Assembly (NCBI RefSeq): GCF_028206995.1
Contig: NZ_JAQLFL010000022.1
Span: 1-19,054 of the forward strand
Direction: 5' to 3'
Length of the DNA: 19,054 nt
DNA from: Collinsella aerofaciens
GTDB lineage: Bacteria; Actinomycetota; Coriobacteriia; Coriobacteriales; Coriobacteriaceae
The notes under the pieces were generated by a model. It saw only the letters and a program-made list of their open reading frames with translations. It had not been told where the DNA came from and made no database searches. Positions 15,069 through 19,054 of this stretch are shown in pieces. A program made the position numbers and the translations under genes. The stretch's first letter is position 1; each line of letters opens with the position of its first letter.

Positions 15069-16154
15069 ATGAAGCCACGTAACATTGCCATCGCCTGCGG
15101 TGTCGCGGGAGTCGCCGTCGGCCTTGCCGCTGCCACCGGTATCGTTTATCACAAGCAAATCAAGTCCGCCGCGTCGCTCAAACACTTGACCGGCTACGCG
15201 GATGGCTATGACCTGTACGCAATCGACATCGCCTACGACTACGATCTTGATCGCATCATCGCCGCTGGCGTGCGCGACGACCAGGCCTACATCGATGCCG
15301 TGGTGGCGCAGGTGCTGCCCGGTGTGCCGGCACATGTCCAGGCGCCCCAGTTTGCCTGCAGCGCTTTTGTCGCCGTAGATGCCGAAGGCCGCGTGCGCAC
15401 CGGTCGCAATTACGACTTTAAGGACGACACCTCGGCGCTGCTGGTGCGCAATCACCCACGCGGCGGCTATGCTTCCATCGGGTTTGCCGCCCTCAATAAC
15501 CTGGGCGCCAACACTCCGCTTGACTCCATCACCGGACGCGCCGCGGCGTTGATGGGCCCGTTTGCCCAGCTCGACGGTGTTAATGAATGCGGCGTGTCCA
15601 TTGCCGTACTCACCCTGGATTCCAAGCCCTGTGACCAGGACACGCAACGCCCCGCCATCAATACCTCGCTCGCCATCCGCCTGGTGCTCGACCGTGCCGC
15701 CACCACGCAAGAAGCTGTCGACCTGCTTTCCGCCTACGACATGCACGCTATGGCAGGACGCGATTACCACTTCTTTATCAACGACGCCGCCGGTGACGCG
15801 CGCGTAGTAGAGTGGGATCCGCGCGATCCGGACCGCGCTTTCAAAGCGACTCCTGTACGCCAGGTTACGAACTTCTATGCCTGCTATGGCGACGAAGTGC
15901 TGCCCAACCAAAAGAATGGCGAGCTGGGCCATGGTAAAGAGCGCGCCGTCGCAATCGCCGATGTCCTTGACGCCCATGTCGGTGCCCAGAACGAGGCAGT
16001 CGCTTGGAAGGCCCTACGCGCTGCGGCGCAAGAGCCCAATCCGGAAGACATCACCAGCAACACGCAGTGGTCGGTCGTCTTTGACAACACCGAGCCCGCT
16101 GCCGCCATCACGCTGCGCCGCCACTGGGGCGACATCGATGCCTTCGCGCTGTAA
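15069..16154 (+). CDS. Membrane-anchored Ntn hydrolase (choloylglycine hydrolase/linear amide C-N hydrolase superfamily)
   Basis: 361 residues. Residues 5-27 form a hydrophobic segment, likely a signal anchor, placing the enzyme outside the membrane. Residues 28-96 form an extra N-terminal region. The presumed nucleophile is C97 (QFACSAF), followed at +16 by R113 and at +19 by D116 (GRNYDF), the same spacing as Cys2, Arg18 and Asp21 of bile salt hydrolase. The DGVNECGVS segment and the C-terminal TQWSVVFD and RRHW motifs also fit. Because Ntn enzymes need a free N-terminal Cys, cleavage before C97 is expected. The substrate is unknown: bile salts, N-acyl amino acids, N-acyl lactones or penicillin V are all used by relatives. 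GAGAGGAG precedes the ATG. Confidence 0.83.
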   Translation: MKPRNIAIACGVAGVAVGLAAATGIVYHKQIKSAASLKHLTGYADGYDLYAIDIAYDYDLDRIIAAGVRDDQAYIDAVVAQVLPGVPAHVQAPQFACSAFVAVDAEGRVRTGRNYDFKDDTSALLVRNHPRGGYASIGFAALNNLGANTPLDSITGRAAALMGPFAQLDGVNECGVSIAVLTLDSKPCDQDTQRPAINTSLAIRLVLDRAATTQEAVDLLSAYDMHAMAGRDYHFFINDAAGDARVVEWDPRDPDRAFKATPVRQVTNFYACYGDEVLPNQKNGELGHGKERAVAIADVLDAHVGAQNEAVAWKALRAAAQEPNPEDITSNTQWSVVFDNTEPAAAITLRRHWGDIDAFAL

Positions 16155-16223
16155 GGAGCTGGCACCGTCGTCCTTACGCTGGCCTGACGTTGCTTACATT
16201 TCCATACATTTGAGCTAACACGT

Positions 16224-16256
16224 TTTACCCCCGTATCAACAGTGTGCGGGGGTAAA
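16224..16256 (+). other. Hairpin in the leader region of the phosphofructokinase gene
   Basis: TTTACCCCCG (16224-16233) pairs exactly with CGGGGGTAAA (16247-16256), 13-nt loop. It lies 70 nt past the Ntn hydrolase stop and 39 nt before the next start. TTATAAC (16269-16275) downstream could be a -10 box without a clear -35. It could be the terminator of the upstream gene or a leader structure. Confidence 0.4.
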
Positions 16257-16294
16257 CTTATGCGCATGTTATAACTTGCCCGGAAGGATTCACC

Positions 16295-17374
16295 ATGCTT
16301 AGAATCGGTCTTCTTACTAGTGGCGGCGACTGCCAGGCGCTCAACGCCACCATGCGCGGCATTGTCAAAACGCTTATGACCAATAGCGAAGAGCCTATCG
16401 AGATTTATGGCTTTGAGGACGGCTATCAGGGCCTTATCTACAGCAGGTTCCGCGTCATGTCGCCCGCCGATTTTAGCGGCATCCTCACCCGCGGCGGCAC
16501 CATCCTGGGCACGAGCCGCACGCCGTTCAAGCGTCTGGATATTCCCGAGGCCGATGGCGTCGAGAAGGTACCCGCAATGGTCCACACCTATCATAAGCTG
16601 CAGCTCGACTGCCTGTTTATGCTGGGCGGCAACGGCTCCACCAAGACCGCCAACCGCCTGCGCGAAGAGGGCCTCAACGTTATCGCCCTGCCCAAGACCA
16701 TCGATAACGACACCTGGGGCACCGAGCTGACGTTTGGCTTTACGAGCGCCATCGACGTCGCCACCAAGTGCATCGACGACATCCACACCACCGCTTCGAG
16801 CCATGGGCGCGTGTTCGTTATCGAGATCATGGGCCACAAGGTTGGCTGGATTCCACTGTACGCCGGCGTCGCGGGCGGCGCGGATGTCATCCTGATTCCC
16901 GAGATCCCCTACGACATGGATAACGTCATCAAGACCATCGAGCATCGCATGGAGACCGGCAGCCGCTTTACCATCGTGGCCGTCGCCGAGGGCGCTATCT
17001 CCAAGGAGGACGCGGCGCTGTCCAAGAAGGAGTACAAGAAGAAACTCGCCGAGCGCACGAGCCCGTCAATCGTGTACGACATCGCCAAGGAGATCGAGGC
17101 CAAGACCGGTCGCGAGACCCGCGTCGCCATCCCCGGTCACACGCAGCGCGGAGGCCAGCCCGACGCCCAGGACCGCATCTTTGCGACCCAGTGCGGCGTC
17201 GAGGCAGCGCTCGGCTGCCTGCGTGGCGAGTTTGGCTACATGATTGCCTTGCGTGACGGCAAGATGTGCCACATGCCGCTCGAGGAGGTCGCCGGCAAGC
17301 TCAAGTTTGTCGACCCCCAGAGCGATCTGGTGCGCGAGGCCAAGGCGTTGGGCATCAGCTTCGGCGACGAATAG
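16295..17374 (+). CDS. pfkA: 6-phosphofructokinase
   Basis: 359 residues. Phosphorylates fructose 6-phosphate to fructose 1,6-bisphosphate in glycolysis, in the cytoplasm. Visible motifs: N-terminal TSGGDCQALNA (8-18), GGNGS (111-115) where E. coli has GGDGS, and PKTIDND (133-139) with the catalytic Asp. A Gly in the first motif with a Lys (K134) before TIDND is the combination seen in ATP-using actinobacterial enzymes, while pyrophosphate users usually have Asp in the first motif; ATP is therefore favoured. The HTQRGG segment binding the sugar phosphate is at about 282-287. GGAAGG precedes the ATG. Confidence 0.93.
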   Translation: MLRIGLLTSGGDCQALNATMRGIVKTLMTNSEEPIEIYGFEDGYQGLIYSRFRVMSPADFSGILTRGGTILGTSRTPFKRLDIPEADGVEKVPAMVHTYHKLQLDCLFMLGGNGSTKTANRLREEGLNVIALPKTIDNDTWGTELTFGFTSAIDVATKCIDDIHTTASSHGRVFVIEIMGHKVGWIPLYAGVAGGADVILIPEIPYDMDNVIKTIEHRMETGSRFTIVAVAEGAISKEDAALSKKEYKKKLAERTSPSIVYDIAKEIEAKTGRETRVAIPGHTQRGGQPDAQDRIFATQCGVEAALGCLRGEFGYMIALRDGKMCHMPLEEVAGKLKFVDPQSDLVREAKALGISFGDE

Positions 17375-17397
17375 CCTCGGCCGAAATCCATCCCATC

Positions 17398-17494
17398 GGA
17401 CCCTCCGACCCCGCCCGACGTATTTCGATTTGGCTCCTCCCTTGACTCCGTCAAAGGTCGCCAATCGAAATCGTCGGGCGGGGTCGGAGGGTCC
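17398..17494. repeat. 97-bp inverted repeat with about 35-bp arms
   Basis: Left arm 17398-17434 begins GGACCCTCCGACCCCGCCCG and is matched by the right arm 17460-17494 with only two single-base bulges; a CTTGAC/GTCAAAG stem continues inside. It begins 24 nt past the phosphofructokinase stop. It has no T-run, and looks like a mobile-element remnant or repeat unit that may also terminate transcription. Confidence 0.8.
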
Positions 17495-17555
17495 TTCGTT
17501 TACATACTCGCCGAGGCAATTCGTCTTCTTGCTGCGGGTGCCTGGTCTGAAATTC

Positions 17556-17622
17556 AGTTGCGGTGAAATAGTTCCTGCTTAGCCCGCAAATGGCTAAATC
17601 TAGAAGCTATTCCACCGCAATT
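17556..17622. repeat. 67-bp palindromic repeat, copy 2
   Basis: Same length and outer sequence (AGTTGCGGTGAAATAGTTCC) as the copies at 11195 and 18780, with a right arm that has decayed at its end (GCAATTT in place of GCAACT). The gene-free stretch 17375-17807 contains this copy, the inverted repeat before it and the direct repeats after it. Confidence 0.8.
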
Positions 17623-17668
17623 TACTGAGTGGGGGCTCTTGGCTGCTACTTGCACTGACATTTGTCCT

Positions 17669-17757
17669 GAAATGGCTGGTCGTTAGGGGTTGCTACCGGT
17701 AGTTGCGGTAGGGTTGGAGCAGATTCTAACTAGAAATGGTGGTCGCTACCGGTTGTT
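17669..17757 (+). promoter_or_regulatory. Direct repeats upstream of the XRE-membrane protein gene
   Basis: GCTACCGGTAGTT (17692-17704) and GCTACCGGTTGTT (17745-17757) are 53 bp apart, close to five helical turns. Each is preceded by GAAATGG and TGGTCG. The first contains the palindrome CTACCGGTAG. Likely operators for the gene's own helix-turn-helix product. Confidence 0.4.
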
Positions 17758-17807
17758 CTCGGCATACTCGGCTCATTCGATTCGACCATCAAACGAAAGG
17801 AACCACC

Positions 17808-18722
17808 ATGGATCTTGCGATGGCGCAGCGGCTCGTTGATCGCCGCAAGGCCGCCGGGCTTTCTCAGGAGGCGCTTGCCGCACAGCTGGGCGTGAGTCGT
17901 CAGGCTGTCAGTAAATGGGAGCGCAGCGAATCCTCGCCCGATACCGATAACCTTATTGCGCTCGCCGCGCTGTATGGCGTGTCGCTGGATGAGTTGTTGT
18001 ATGGGGAAGCGGCTAGCGATGCCGATAGCTCAGAGGACGGCAGCACCGAAACGGTGGATGAGGCTAAAGAGGCCGAAGATTCTGCCGAGCACGCCGATTG
18101 CGGCGACAAACCACTTGTCGATATTTCCCTCGCGCGCGGCATCCACGTCATTGATCCCAATAAAGGCGAGGAAGTCCGTGTTGGCTGGAACGGCATCCAT
18201 GTGACCAACGAGCGCAAGGGCGAAGAGGTGCATGTGGGGCCAGACGGCGTGCATGTCGATACGCTTGAGGACGATGGACATAGCGTGCATACCAATGACG
18301 ACGGCACCGTCACCATCGACGGCGAGACGTTTTCCAGCTGGAAGGAAGCACACGACAAGCTCGACCATCATGGCAAGCATTTCCACACCAAGGTCGGACG
18401 TACATGGAACAAATTCCCCTTCCCCGCGCTCGTCACCCTCGCCTACCTGGTGCTCGGCATTGCCTACGGCACATGGGCTACGGGACTCTTCCTCGTCTTT
18501 TTGATTCCCGTCTATTACGCGCTTGGCGACTTTATCGACCAACGCCACTTATCTAAGCTGATCGATGTCGTCTATTCGGTCAGTGCCGAGGCATGGTTCC
18601 TCTACATGTGGCTCTGTCTGGGGCAACCCCATCCCGCCTGGGTAATTCTCATCACCATCCCGGTCGTAAAAGCACTCATGCGTTGGTGCCGTAAACGATG
18701 GAAGCATCGCGAACGAGCCTAA
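17808..18722 (+). CDS. XRE-type DNA-binding protein with tandem 18-residue repeats and membrane tail
   Basis: 304 residues. Helix-turn-helix domain 1-65 (LSQEALAAQLGVSRQAVSKWER, the classic XRE form). Acidic linker 66-105. Then three tandem 18-residue repeats: 111-128, 129-146 and 147-164, opening GIHV, GIHV and GVHV, the first two sharing KGEEV-x-VG. A His-rich piece follows (183-193), and about four membrane segments cover 205-290, ending in a basic tail. The protein should thus bind DNA from the membrane, with the repeats forming a small beta structure or metal site on the cytoplasmic side. ATG 17808 follows AAAGGA; the open frame back to 17736 lacks a site. Function unknown. Confidence 0.85.
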   Translation: MDLAMAQRLVDRRKAAGLSQEALAAQLGVSRQAVSKWERSESSPDTDNLIALAALYGVSLDELLYGEAASDADSSEDGSTETVDEAKEAEDSAEHADCGDKPLVDISLARGIHVIDPNKGEEVRVGWNGIHVTNERKGEEVHVGPDGVHVDTLEDDGHSVHTNDDGTVTIDGETFSSWKEAHDKLDHHGKHFHTKVGRTWNKFPFPALVTLAYLVLGIAYGTWATGLFLVFLIPVYYALGDFIDQRHLSKLIDVVYSVSAEAWFLYMWLCLGQPHPAWVILITIPVVKALMRWCRKRWKHRERA

Positions 18723-18779
18723 ACCATCCCAGCCCGACGGCAGCACCCAACTAGTACCCCCCCCCGCCCCTCCCTCCTA

Positions 18780-18846
18780 AGTTGCGGTGATATAGTTCCG
18801 GTTTTAGCCTTGAGTAGTCGAATTTAGGAACTATTCCACCGCAACT
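18780..18846. repeat. 67-bp palindromic repeat, copy 3
   Basis: AGTTGCGGTGATATAGTTCC (18780-18799) faces GGAACTATTCCACCGCAACT (18827-18846), two mismatches. Same total length as the other two copies. Confidence 0.85.
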
Positions 18847-19054
18847 TACGAATGATCGGAGCGGCTACAGCACAAGCGTCGGCGTTCGTTTGATGGTCCG
18901 CCACGAAAAGGGCCTATCTACTACGTTTAACTCGATGGGGCCAACCATGACCGCCTTTTTCGAAAATCGACAGGCCTTCTACCTGCACTGATAATTGTTC
19001 TCGGGGGAAGCGGGCACTGCGGGGCGCGGCAACGGCGCGCGATTTCCGCGTCGC
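18847..19054. other. Gene-free window end
   Basis: No gene with a ribosome-binding site was found from the end of the XRE-type gene to the window edge. A 32-codon plus-strand frame (ATG at about 18892, ending HEKG...FYLH at a TGA) is open but has no site or recognisable family. Confidence 0.4.

Noticed and set aside
14029..15072. Long plus-strand open frame opposite the M18 aminopeptidase
   Set aside because: Shadow frame; the minus strand has all aminopeptidase motifs and a good start site.
15884..16945. Minus-strand open frame spanning the Ntn hydrolase end and phosphofructokinase start
   Set aside because: It crosses two real genes and their spacer and has no recognisable features.
11195..18846. 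67-bp palindromes as integron attC sites or a CRISPR array
   Set aside because: Copies are kilobases apart, not regularly spaced, and lack the core-site sequences of attC.
18892..18990. Small plus-strand frame of 32 codons
   Set aside because: No ribosome-binding site or promoter; likely part of intergenic sequence.

Overview
The window looks like a chromosome segment from a gut actinobacterium of the class Coriobacteriia, most likely Collinsella or a close relative. This is inferred from the GC-rich house-keeping genes, a type I methionine aminopeptidase with an N-terminal SEC-C zinc motif, a Clostridia/Coriobacteria-type 6-phosphofructokinase and several families of short intergenic palindromes. 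No rRNA, tRNA or CRISPR array was seen.

Left part (about 75-6660, minus strand, clearly AT-richer than the rest): a compact RiPP (ribosomally made, post-translationally modified peptide) locus. In transcription order it holds a DUF2975 membrane protein and a small XRE/Cro-type regulator (with a hairpin after them), a consensus -35 with a palindrome in the promoter, an unusually small six-cysteine precursor gene (42 aa, 5479-5607), an ABC ATPase with two ABC-2 permeases (LanFEG-like, probably self-protection), a radical SAM/SPASM peptide maturase broken by one in-frame TGA, and an ABC exporter without a peptidase domain. Six cysteines in a short peptide beside a SPASM maturase suggest a thioether peptide of the sactipeptide/ranthipeptide kind. 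Two things stand out: the tiny precursor gene, and the TGA that either kills the maturase or is read through.

Middle (6794-9142, minus): a multidomain regulator with a degenerate GGDEF, a receiver and an intact HD-GYP domain, followed by a stand-alone HPt protein; together they look like a phosphorelay controlling c-di-GMP breakdown. Next come an alpha/beta hydrolase (minus) and, divergently, a COG0731-type radical SAM protein (plus).

Right part (11314-18722): house-keeping and accessory enzymes: methionine aminopeptidase with a strong terminator, a D-2-hydroxyacid dehydrogenase bracketed by two copies of a 38-bp repeat, an M18 aminopeptidase (minus), a membrane-anchored Ntn hydrolase of the choloylglycine/penicillin-V-acylase superfamily, 6-phosphofructokinase, and an XRE-type DNA-binding protein with tandem 18-residue repeats and a membrane tail. 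The intergenic spaces carry at least four palindromic element types, including three 67-bp copies of one family.
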